Program-made: the position numbers and the translations under genes
The notes under the pieces: model-generated
What the model saw: only the letters and a program-made list of their open reading frames with translations
Database searches by the model: none
What the model was told of the DNA's origin: nothing
Shown here: one piece after another, positions 22,492-34,200 of the stretch
How the letters are laid out: each line of letters opens with the position of its first letter
Position numbering within the stretch: the stretch's first letter is position 1
Assembly: GCF_000003605.2 (NCBI RefSeq)
Contig: NW_003140830.1
Location: forward strand, 120,381-160,488
DNA length: 40,108 nt
DNA from: Saccoglossus kowalevskii
Taxonomy: Eukaryota; Hemichordata; Enteropneusta; Harrimaniidae
Reading direction: 5' to 3'

Positions 22492-25400
22492 TTATTTTCC
22501 CTTTGCCATCCTTCGCGGTCCCCTCCCACCTGGTCCTTTGGGCTTGGCAAATTTTGGTTTAACAATCGTCTTTTTCGGGTGCACTTCTTCATAGATAAAT
22601 TCCTCTGTTAAGTCATTGGGATCATCAACTTCAATCTGCAAACATAACAATATAGGATTTTTATTAATAATGCATGTGAGACCGATATTAATTTACATCA
22701 GAAAAAACTACCAATGCATCAACTAAAATATTGACTTCAATGACTTCTATACAGTCACTGTGTATTAAGTACATTTGTGCAATAGCTACTGCTAAAACTG
22801 AAAAACACAATTACTGTAATACACACCCACCTTTTTGACAATCTCGGTACCAAGTCTTTGTTCAATAACTTCAGCAACAGAGCTTTTACAACTTGAATAC
22901 AACATTCTTTCTTTTATTGGACAAGAATATCCTGGCATTGTATAAATGAATACTGTGGAGTGAAATGTAGAACCTCATAAAAACAAAAGAATCAACTTCA
23001 CAGAATGTAGTGAAAGTGTTTACAAGAATATCCTGGCAATGTATAAATGAAGATTGTGGAGAGAAATGGAGAAACCCATAAAAACAAAAGAATCAACTTC
23101 ACAGAATGTAGTGAAAGTGTTTACAAGAATATCCTGGCATTGTATAAATGAAGATTGTGGAGAGAAATGGAGAAACCCATAAAAACAAAAGAATCAACTT
23201 CACAGAATGTAGTGAAAGTGTTTACAAGAATATCCTGGCATTGTATAAATGAAGATTGTGGAGAGAAATGCAGAAACCCATAAAAACAAAAGAATCGACT
23301 TCACAGAATGTAGTGGAAAGTGTGAACATGAGTGGTCTGGCATTTCATAACTGAACACTGTGAAAGGAAATTTCTCAAAAACTTAACACACCCACTGCTG
23401 ATCTAGTGGGCTATGTGTTACAAGAAAGTTCCTTGAATAGAAAAGTTGCACATAGCATGAATTTTCTACATACCTACTGACTCCATGTAGTCACCTTCAT
23501 GTGTGTGTTTAAATAATAACACATGATATCTAGCATTTGTACTGGGTGTAAGTTGTGGTAAATCTGTGATATTAATAGTTTTACCAAGCTCTAATTGAAT
23601 ACATTCTTGCTGCATGTGTATACTCTGAAAACAAACAAAAAATTATGGGTCATTGTACACACTGTTACCGCTATTTCACAACGCCAAGACACATGCATTA
23701 TGATTTTGTCATTAGCTCATAAATAATTCAATACATATCTCATATGACTGAACTATAATTTGAATATGTTAAATTTGCGTTTACAATGTTAGAGGTTGTA
23801 CCTGCAGTGGCTGAACCTGAACCCTTGGTCAAATGTTTCAATACTTGAGAAAGAGATCAATCTTCTCATCACGTCTACAATTTACACCTTTAATTTTCCA
23901 AGTGCAGTAAATTTACAATCTTGAAAAAGAATAGCATTGTGTACATACCAACTGCAGATAGTTGATTCTTCCACCTCTGAATTCTTGTAAACTCTCCAAT
24001 GCACCATCTGAAAATGGAAAAGCAACACCCCGCATTGTCTGATGTCTTGAGTCAACTGAAATATCAGCATCCACTTCATTGGCCTTTATCAGCTTCAGTT
24101 CTTCTTCTGCAAATGTTAAAGGTGGCGGTGCTTTCTGTGATTCCTTATGCTCTGAGTAACCTTTGAAAGATACATCATCCTGTAAAGTCAAAAACAATCA
24201 CCATGATTTTATTTCTCTGAAAAAAAAATCAAAACTTTTTTAAATATCCGAATCTTTAGTGCAGACTTACTTCTGAGAGGAGCTGGGAAAAGTGTTACCA
24301 CTATGAAACATTCCATTGACATGGCCTAGTCCCAACATGCAATAGCAAACAAAACTGAAACCAGTCGGCCATTTTGAATCAGAACTTGACATGAAGTACA
24401 GGAATAACGCATGTGACATTGTCTATAGTTTAATTTGATCTGGTTCCAAAATAGTGAAAATGGTGGTTCTAATGAATGACTTTAAATTAGACTTCATTCA
24501 GCCATTTAATTTTTGAATGGGATCATACAACAAATGTGCATACAATGTATGTGTGACATGATGTATGATACGTGTGTGAAGTTTGAACATGATCAACCAG
24601 GGCATGTCAAAGATATGGATCTGGAACATTACCCGGTAAACAAAATGGCCACCAGCCAGCCATAAGGCCAGACTTTTTTTATTCCTTGTTTCTCAAGCTT
24701 TTATAAGGCAATTTTTTTGAGGAGGGCGAAAAAAAAAAAAAATTAATTCTCTTTTTCCCAAAGAATTGTAAGTGAGATCATTGATCAGAGAGAAGAAATG
24801 AAATAAAATTTTATTCCATGTATAACCATGTTTCTCATCTGTGCGAGACTTCGGTACTTTGATCATGATACTCCCACAAAAATGCAATAATGTCCCGTTA
24901 ACACACAATGTATGTGCTAAGTTTGAACGATATCCGTCCATGCATCACTTAAATCCGTTTATGAAAATGCTTGAATTTGATTAATTGTCAGCACTAAAAT
25001 GACCGCAATTACACCAAAGATGTACGATTTAAATATGAAGTTGGAACATGATTAGTCCAGGCAAGTTGAAGATACAAGTGAGGTTACACAGACAGCCAGA
25101 CCATGGTCAATCTGTAAATTCCTTTTCGTATACAATGTTGCAACTTTAAAATTTATTTTAAAAGGATAGACTTTTTGTTGCCAAATGGATATAGTCAATA
25201 ATTAATTTACTGTATAAAATTAATCTTTGTGAAATGTCCTACATTTCACATAACTAACTAAATAAATTAATCAACGAATAAAATGACAATACATCAGCAC
25301 CACAAATCTGCCAATTTGTATAAACCAATAGTATCCCACTAAATGCCAACAAATATTCATCTATTGGATGCACGTATCACAAATAATTTCACTTTCAAAA

Positions 25401-27800
25401 CATGACTGCTTGGTGTAGATGTACCGGTACATAATCAGAAATATTCCCAGTTATTAATTGGTTTCTGGGATCTTCTACATTACCATTCAACAATAAGTAT
25501 AAATTCAGAACTTACTGGTGATGTTCCAAATATATCTTCTTTGATATGAGCACCACCAAACTGTAGTTTTAAAGTAGCTTTGGTACTGGAGTACAACATT
25601 TTCTCTCTCACCTACATAAGAAAACAGCATTTTCAAGTATACATTTAGTTCTTGTATACCGATAATAAAAATCAAAACTGAAAGAGAGAACCATCCAAGA
25701 TAATTGCAGCTTCATAAATACATATTATAGAAATCTGGATTACATTTTTATTGATAGGTTGTTGAAAATATTCACTGCAAATGTAAAGAAATGAACAATG
25801 GACGTAAAAGCTAAAGGTTTTAAAAATAAAAATGCAATACCATATCTGTTCATCTAGAACCATTTTCTAATATACATGTAAGTGCAAAAAAAAACAAAAA
25901 AAACTTGCATTTATTGTAAAATGGATCCTTTAAATTATTTTGACCATGGACACACTTCTGTCATGTATGTAAAATGCAAATTATAGCTAAACTTACCGGT
26001 GCATCGTCTGGTACATAAAGAATAAATATCCACTCATACCCGGATGCATTAGTCGTATCAAGTCGATAAAATATGTAACATGCTTGTTTGCTTTTCAACA
26101 ACGGCAAAATAGCATTGTCATAATCTAGGTTAAAAGTTAGGGGAAATGCTGGCAAGTGCCTACCCTAGAAGTGACTATATGTATTGACTTGGTAGATAGT
26201 ATAAAACAGAAATACAGTAACTTTCACTAAAATCCAGCATAGTGTACAAATCACATGACATCAAATTAAATATGCTTTATTTGCTGAGTATTTTGTACTA
26301 GCTAGGACAATAAAGTGTTTGACAGCTGCACAGAAAAACAGTGATTACATATTAACCAAATTATATAATTACTGGAAATTACATTGTCAGTCTTTTTGGG
26401 GGGAGAAATATTTGTAGAAATGAGTCTGAAGTCACCAACGACAAGTATAACAAGACTACTTGTACTGATTTGACAGATACCAGATAGCAATGACAAAATA
26501 CCACGAGTGCTGTCACGAGTGTAACTATTTTCGAGATAGCAGTAATTAAATTGTGTACTTATTATAAAAGTATTGGTATATATACCACCTAATTCCAATG
26601 AAATATGATATGGATGAATATAGAACATTTAATTTAAAAACCTAAATCACAGCAAATCAAAGTATCTACACTTTTAAAGGGGAACCGCTCAATCCCATGG
26701 ATTGCGCCAAAGAATCATGGGACACTATTGTTTATGTTGTTTACAATGTTAATCTATCTTTTGTTACCCATTGTAATTTTAATCCAGAAAGTAAATTTGT
26801 TGTGAGATTAGGCTTAACTGGAAGTGCCCCTTTATCCATCATGCAACACTGCTCCCTTTGTTGATTAATTCAGAACAATAAAAACACATAACAAACGGTC
26901 AAATACAACATATCCGTAAGATGTATTCTATTAAAAAATATACGAGTCACTCTTGTAAATTAAAAAAAAAAAATTACCACACTGCTCATATTTTGAACCC
27001 ACCACAAACATTTGATGACAACATCAATTTTGTATAGATCTATCTGAATGCCTTTTCAGATTGCATTCCAACAACCGTACATAGTCATGCATGTGCATAA
27101 AAGGATACCCTTTTCCCAGGATCCACTTGATTTAGCTTTAGATGACAGTACTAGTTGCTCTGTTAGAATGAAAATAGTAAGAGTAAATGATGTCATATGT
27201 GCATGCTATTGGTCCAAAGTACATAAAGTTAATTAATTTTTTTCAAGAAAATTGAGTAATCAAATAGTAATACTGACATTGAGTAAGTAATGTAAGTGAA
27301 GTAAGTCAGTATTTCCAATACGTATGTCTGAGACTGATTATCAGTTAAATACCGATTCGAAAAATATCAAATAACACAAACTCTAATCCTGAAACATGGC
27401 TTCACCTGACCTGATATCGCAATTTTAGTTGAACCTGACTGAATAACTATCAAACACTTGATGAAGTGAGATTCACCACTGAGGGGAGGTTTTGATGAGA
27501 TCATTTGCCACTGTTTTACAATACTTGCCATTTTCGATGACTACTTTTATCACCCGCTGTGATCCATCTTTAACCTTGGCAAAGAACTTCTGTAAATCCG
27601 GAGAGGCTGTAATGGAGACAGAGCAGTGAGTCAGTGGACCGAGATTGTAAAACTAATAGAGACCGAATCACTCGGGATCGATCGACGGAGAGTATATAAT
27701 CATTTCAAAGAGATATATTTTCAAAACTAAAAAAGCTGCGTTATGTGTATAATTTCTTATGCTATCACCACTTACTTGTTATCCCTGTCTGGTGAGACAT
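22492..27800 (-). CDS. TWF: Twinfilin, copy B (conserved paralogue)
   Basis: Minus-strand coding exons in order: 27776-27800, 27529-27606, 27109-27159, 25997-26124, 25516-25611, 23949-24179, 23474-23624, 22831-22952 and 22492-22635, giving 341 aa. Domain order is as in copy A: MSHQTGIT start, ADF-H 1 (about 9-126), linker, ADF-H 2 (about 147-290), basic tail with [14 protein letters not shown] (about 323-336), which in the family contacts capping protein and phosphoinositides. Unlike copy A it keeps the typical [16 protein letters not shown] start of the second domain (146-161) and HQT-RGVAFP, so it looks like the ancestral form. It acts in the cytoplasm on actin monomers and barbed ends. Intron 2 is GC-AG, the rest GT-AG. 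It shares a short upstream region with DDX20. Confidence 0.95.
22921..23375 (-). repeat. 101-bp tandem repeat copying the exon 8 start, twinfilin B
   Basis: Units start at 22921 (real exon 8 edge), 23022, 23123 and 23224, an exact 101-bp period, followed by a degraded unit to about 23375. The three intronic units are almost identical to each other, differing from the exon 8 unit by GAAGATTGTGG in place of GAATACTGTGG. That change replaces the CACAG of the real 3' splice site by CACAA, so the AG used at exon 8 is lost in these decoys. The homogeneity suggests recent expansion or conversion. Confidence 0.9.
24355..24965. repeat. 'GGCCATTTT' repeat copies in intron 5 of twinfilin B
   Basis: Contains CCAGTCGGCCATTTTGAATC, GCCATTTAATTTTTGAATGG followed by GATCATACAAC, and AAAATGGCCACCAGCCAGCC, spaced about 130-170 bp apart, with intervening GTGTGAAGTTTGAACATGAT-type blocks. 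The family is the inverted form of 8052-8930. Units are heavily diverged, so they are older than the 8-kb array. Confidence 0.6.
26674..26834. mobile_element. ~161-bp MITE-like element in intron 3 of twinfilin B
   Basis: Left end TTAAAGGGGAACCGC and right end, inverted, ATAAAGGGGCACTT form a short imperfect inverted repeat. The inner block CAATCCCATGGATTGC is palindromic and recurs at 28714-28730 as GCAATCCCAGGGATTGC. TTAA is present at the left end and decayed to TTAT at the right. Probably a third TTAAAG-ended MITE family. Confidence 0.5.
27523..27529 (-). other. GC 5' splice site of intron 2, twinfilin B
   Basis: Exon 2 ends GAAAATG and the intron starts GCAAGT. Joining here gives IENEQLVL, the conserved twinfilin sequence. 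Using the GT four bases further would break the frame. The same junction is in copy A. Confidence 0.85.
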
Positions 27801-28239
27801 TTTCTCTCCAAAAGAGCCCACTTTTCAAAAGTTGTAGTATTAATGGGGAGGGTCTCACTTCCTTATCATACACCGGCTTGAAGAGGAAGTTGTCTCAACC
27901 GGAACTAAGAGGTCACGTGGACGTCCATTTGGTGTCGATCAATTTGATTGGATATTTCTATCTGCTTGTGTTTTCACAGATCCAATCAAATCCTCTATAT
28001 CATAAGCCTAGCACGAAAGGTCATCCAACATGGCTGCGCCCATGTTATAGAAGGACGTTTCGAGCAATGGCTCTTTATCGATAGCATAGAAGCTATTTTT
28101 AATAGTTATTTAGGACTACGATTACCAAATATTATCTTCAATATATCATGCGCCCATGTTAGATTGTTACGACTGCAAATCGTTCAGCAATAACTAGGTA
28201 GTTGGTTGTGTAATTAGACATTCTTGAATTTAAATAGGA
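27801..28239. promoter_or_regulatory. Bidirectional promoter between twinfilin B and DDX20
   Basis: The two start codons point away from each other across 439 bp. Visible motifs: CCGGAA at 27899-27904 (ETS-like), CACGTG at 27914-27919 (E-box), and two CCAAT boxes in opposite orientation (ATTGG 27947-27951, CCAAT 27982-27986). The CCAAT boxes lie inside a perfect 11-bp inverted repeat TTTGATTGGAT / ATCCAATCAAA. ACATGGCTGC at 28028-28037 is YY1-like. TGCGCCCATGTTA occurs twice (28035-28047 and 28149-28161). No TATA box is at an obvious place. This set fits a housekeeping divergent promoter; start sites are inferred. Confidence 0.7.
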
Positions 28240-31200
28240 ATGGCATCTATACGAACTGCACACAACATAAGCCAGCGACAAAGAACGAGTGATGTTCTGC
28301 TCAGTGAAAATATTGACTTTGCTGGTTTATTATTATCAGACGCAGTGCAACAAGGTTTATCGAATGCTGGTTTTGAAAAACCTTCTCCAATACAGCTAAA
28401 GGCAATCCCGCTTGGCAGATGTGGTTTAGGTGGGTGTATAGTGTGCACTACATACAGGAATTGACTCCATCGTGTCATGGAGGTAGAAAAGATGATCGTG
28501 CTCATCGAATTGTCTTCAATAACTGAGTGCACAGTCGCCTGGTGAGACAGCCACTGGGGTGTAACTTTAGGTAGCTGGGCGTTTCACAGCATATTTTCTT
28601 GTGTATGCAAAGTGTTGCAGGAAAAAAATGTTAGCACACTCTTTCAGCAATCCTATGATTTCCAATGGTTAACCCTTTTTCTGATTTTTCATGCTTTTAC
28701 GTAAAGGGCGGCTCCGCAATCCCAGGGATTGCACCAATGCATCATGGGAAATATAATTTGCATTGTCCGACTATTTGTTTACTTGGTACACAGCTGTTAT
28801 CATTTCAACCGAAGGTGGTAATTTCGTAAGCTAACATCATGCATTTGATGCTATTTGAAAGGACATATTGAATCGTGTTGTTTATTGCTCACGGGCCCAC
28901 GCAAGCTTTTGAAAGCCATTTTCTTACTTGTAACGTGGAGCTCCTTATTTAGTTCCATGCTTGCACGAAACAGCACATAAATAATTGTCATTTTTTTGAA
29001 TGACCTACACAATGTAGTTATCGCATAGTACATTTGCCATAATGTGTCTTGTCGGCTAGGCAATAATCACATTATGCAATGTAAAAAAAAAGGCACAAAC
29101 AAATAAAAAAAACAAAAAAACTTACCCAGTTGCCTGATGCCCAATACTCACGAATATACAGGAAAGTGATCATGAAACCAAACTTTTTGGAAAACTATGA
29201 AATCAGAAACTGAAATCACAAATCATCATTCAAATCAATTTGGCATTATAACTGACCTATTATGCAAGCCTACACATTCAGTGTAAATAATGACACAATT
29301 TTAACACTAGCAACAACATTTTTCCTGGGTGCTTCGATGAGATTAGTGCTAAGATTATGTAGCAGGCCAAGAATAGTACACAGGACAATTAATATTACGA
29401 ACAGTAATAAATATGATTGGAAGAACAGAGAGTAATAGACAGCTACACAATTGATAATAGAACAAATGTAATAAATTAATATCAACCTCTGGTTTATAAG
29501 GTAAATGTCATTTAAAAGTTTATTCTAATTTGTGGAACACAAGTTATCTCTCCTTAGGACAAAATAAATCACATTCAAAATTGCTACTCTTTCATCCTAA
29601 CAACCTTTTAGGGTAAACACTGTAAGAGAAAAAAAATTTTCTCAAGAAAAAACTGTAAATTTTTAAATACTAACCCTGGAAGATGTAGCACTGACTTGTA
29701 ATATAGCTTGTGTTTTACTGGATTTTGGAAATAAGGGTTAGGACTCCAATTTTTGTCGTACACTTTCAATTTGCATTCCATAGTAGAAAAGTAATTGTAA
29801 TATTCGTCTGACAGAAGACATTGTTATTTCATTATATATTTAAACCTTGTTGATGAAAAATGACTGTTTTGATAATTTTAAACAGATAATGTTTGTTACT
29901 TTATATTAGTGGAATTTAAAACACCCTATCCATTTGTTTTATGTGATGCACATTAGAAACATTTGTGCCCTGGTACACATACATGTACATTTGTAACTAC
30001 GTAAAGTGCTTATGTAAATTGACTCAATAAAAAATGTTTTAAATACAAAAAAAAACATTTGTGCCTCAAGCTTAACACTCAAGAAAACAAACGTTGAGTA
30101 CCGTAGTCAAAGCAGAGCTAACGCAAACAAATTTTCAAGTTGATAATATACTCATAACAAGAAATTCCAGATTAAGAAATTCAGGCTCAAAAAGGCTTAA
30201 AATCAGTGAGAAGGCAGCTAAACACTTAGTAACTCTGAGGCCGCTCGATAAACAAGTCATGCTATGTCAGTGCCATCAGTGTAGCACTAATATTTTTTAT
30301 TTGAAATTATGATTTCAATCAATTTTTTGTTCTAGTCAAAACAAAAAATGAAAAAGTGTTTTTATGAAAAAAAAATGTGACACCTGCAAAAACACCAAAC
30401 TTAATGTTTTGATTTTGAAACACGAAGGTCATTGTAAATTACATGATATGTTAATCCATTTGTTGATTTTTTATCTAAAGCCTATAACCTACTTTGTTGC
30501 ATTTGAAACTCGCATATTAGTTCACTTTAAATTATGATTTTTGCCTTAGATTCTAAAAAAACACAAAAGAAATGTATTGCAGGAAATTACCACATCACTT
30601 CCGCTTGTACCGGGGGTATATAAAAACATGATTTTGTGCTGCTGGTAGCGCTACTCAAATCTTCATGCCAAATAACGGTCAAAACTTTCTGCTGTGCTCC
30701 GGCTGATTTTTTCAATAGTTGAGCTGGTAATTTTACTGTAATATCATATCTGCTTATGTAAATAATATATGTAAATAATAAAGGATGAAGCATACATTAA
30801 ATTTTTGGGTAATATGGGCTTCTCATTCAGCAAATATGATATACCACTTCATCATCCTTGGCCGACTGAGAGATCTGTCACAGCACTTGAATATAAACAA
30901 TGAACTCTCAACAAACAGAGATAGAACCTTGTGTAAATTAGGCACTAGATTGAACCAATCTATTTAAATTTACACTGCTGACTTCATGACAAACCAAATG
31001 CATTATGATATTTATTTTGTATTTCATTGTTTAAAATATTATTTTATTTACTTCTAAATAGATTTAATTGTGCAAGCTAAGTCTGGTACTGGCAAGACAT
31101 GTGTATTTAGTGTTATATCCTTGGAGTCTCTACATCTGGATTCCAGTAGCACTCAAGTTCTTGTGTTGGCACCAACTAGAGAGATTGCTGTGCAAATCCA

Positions 31201-34200
31201 AGATGTCATCCTGTCTATTGGTAGTGCCATATCACAGCTCAGATGTCATGTCTTTATAGGAGGTCTCCCACTAGCTCAGGATAAGATTAAATTACATAAA
31301 TGTCACATTGCTGTAGGAACACCAGGTAAAGGACAACTTCAAAAAAATGGTGTACATTCGTAGAATGAAAAACTCAATTCCTTTTGTTCACCCACCTAAA
31401 AACTGTGTTGATCATCTGCATAAATTTACCACATTTACAGGAATGATGCAAAACAATGTATGTTTGTTTTATTTTAATAAACAGATATCATGATTGGTTT
31501 ATCATCTAATCAGTGTGTTCTTGTCAAGTATTAATTAAACAATGTTTCTTGATGTATAGGAGCTGTATAAATGTGCATAGCATAAACATCCAAACATATT
31601 ATTCATGTTACTGTAATACCACAAACGTAGTTTTCGCTCATTATTGCATGAATTGACTAAAAGATTTGTGCCTCTTTAATTCCAACTTAATTTATAGATT
31701 GATTACTTGTTTCTACAGGTCGTATCAAGCAATTGATAGAGGAAGATTTGTTACATGCAAATACCATCAGACTTTTTATTTTAGATGAAGCAGATAAATT
31801 GCTGGAGGAGAACTTCCAAGAACAGATAAAGTGAGTAAAATGGATAGATCAGCCAGTTTTCTGTCTTTCTATCATGAATTTGCCAAATATAGATAGAAAT
31901 TAAAGCATAATTTAGTAAACAAAAACATTGGGTCAACATAAAAAATATATATTTTTCTGGTCACATGACATATTTTTTTCATGTTTTTTTGTCAGAAAAA
32001 AATGTCTTGCATTGAAATACCCTGGTAAAAAAATGTGTGTATCCCGGTACATTAGTTTTGGAAAACAGATTGACCCAGTAACTTTCTGTTTTCTTGGACT
32101 CACATAGAAGTTAATAATATCTTTATGAACTATGCAAGCTGTAAGTATTGATTTTGGGTTTGGCAATGCTGCCCTCATTGGCCGTAAAGAGAGATATATT
32201 ATTGAATTTCAGTGCCGTATGTTTTGCCTCTTGAATGTTATAACCTATACATCCTTTTGTTAACTTCATTTAGACTAAGTGTAATAATAGAAATATAAAA
32301 CGATTATGTTAAACTAATTTTTTCATGGGTAGGATAAGAAATTTGTTGACTTACTGATTGTCCCCCAAAATCAGTATTTTAACATTTATTTGGTGGCCAC
32401 CATGGATTGATTGTGAACTAAAAGAGTATCAAATAAATATGAATATACAAATCAAAGTTAGATACAACATTTGGTTTGTTTGCCACCATGGATTGAATGC
32501 AAACTAAAAGAGTATCATTTACATACAAATGAAATGCTTTACATAAATATGAATATACAAATCAAAGTTGGATACAACATTGTGAAACATAGAAACCTGT
32601 AATGTTATTTACAGCTTCAATGTTTCATTTACAGTTGGATTTATTCATCGCTACCTGAAAACAAGCAGATGCTAGCCTTGTCAGCCACATATCCTGAGTA
32701 CTTGGCTCAACAGCTTACTTCCTATATGAGAGATCCTGTCTTTGTGAGACTCAACCCAAAGGATCTTGCCTTGCAAGGTAAATTGAAAAATCATAAATTG
32801 CTGAAATTTTAGAAACTTGTATTCACTTGTTTTGTATTTTATGTTTGTTCATGTTTGCTATGAACATATTTAGATGTTCTAGTAACTCAACTGTAAAGTG
32901 TTTGGAGATACATCTGATTTGATTATTAATCTCTTGTTTCTGCAGGTCTTGTACAATATTATGAGCTGGTACCACACCATGCTCTTCCTCATAAACAGTT
33001 TGAGGTCAAAGTTCAGCATTTATTAAAACTCTTTAGTCAAGTATCATTCAATCAATGTCTAGTATTTTCCAACTATCAGACTAGGTATGTGAAATACTTC
33101 TTTTATGATTAGTGTTTACTTCTATCTATCCTGACAAAGTCAATTTCTCTGATATTTCTTTATCAATTTTACTCCAATGATTACTTCACTGATACATCTT
33201 ATATTTGGTGATTTGCTTCAGTCCTAAAAATGTAATTTATTCATGACCATTATATTTCTGATTTAATTTTGTGTACTGTGGATTATATTTATGTAAACTG
33301 TTTCAATTTTGTGAACTCCGTGAATCAGTGAAACTTTGTAGCAGTGAACACCTTTCTGAGGTCCTACAATGGATTACAGTCTAAGTGGCGTTCATGAATG
33401 CTGCAGAATCATAAAATCACAGTTCACAGTAGTTTATTGGTCTTTGGTGTCTTAATTGCTACCTGGTCAAACAATCAACCCTGATACCGTCTTCTGATTA
33501 GATTTTGACTGAAGTGAATTTCAATTAGGTGAATAACATGATGTTACATGTATGAATTTAAACAGTGAATATATTGCCAAGTGATATGAACAATCCTTCA
33601 TTTCAGAGCTCAGAATCTTTCTGATCAGCTATGCCATAAAGGATGGCCAAGTACTTACATTTCTGGTAGCCAGGATCAAACTCAAAGACTCCAAGCTATG
33701 TCTATGCTCAAAAACTTTAAGTGTAGAGTTCTTATCTCCACAGATCTGGTAAGGGAGCATTATATGGATTCCATATATATTTTATTGTTTTCTTACTGGA
33801 AATTTGTATGTACGATGACTGTAGTTCAGTGACAGTTGTGCTTAATATACTACTCAAATACTACTCCATCCGTCAGTTCATCATGACCTATATCTCAGAA
33901 ATGCCTGAACCATCTACACTTTGTAAACACATTATTCACTTTGAAACATGTATATACATTAAAGAAATCTAGGTTTCAGAAATGTAACAATACTAAGTTT
34001 TGAAGAGCGTGATTTCAACCTTCATGTGTGCATTTGTATAATCATATCAGTTTATACTACTTTACTTTAGAAACTGTGTAATTCTAATTATATGGAAGAT
34101 TCACATTTAACCATTTTCATAAAAAATTTTGGTAACTTTATTATTCACATAATGGGACACATGTGGAAAGCCATATTACTTTTGAAAGCCATATTAGAAT

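Noticed and set aside
22921-23375. CRISPR-like regular repeat array
   Set aside because: Period is 101 bp with whole-unit identity, no short repeat/unique spacer pattern, and it overlaps an animal exon.
30094-30312. 72-codon open frame in DDX20 intron 1
   Set aside because: No recognisable protein, no ATG start at its beginning, and it sits within a spliced intron.
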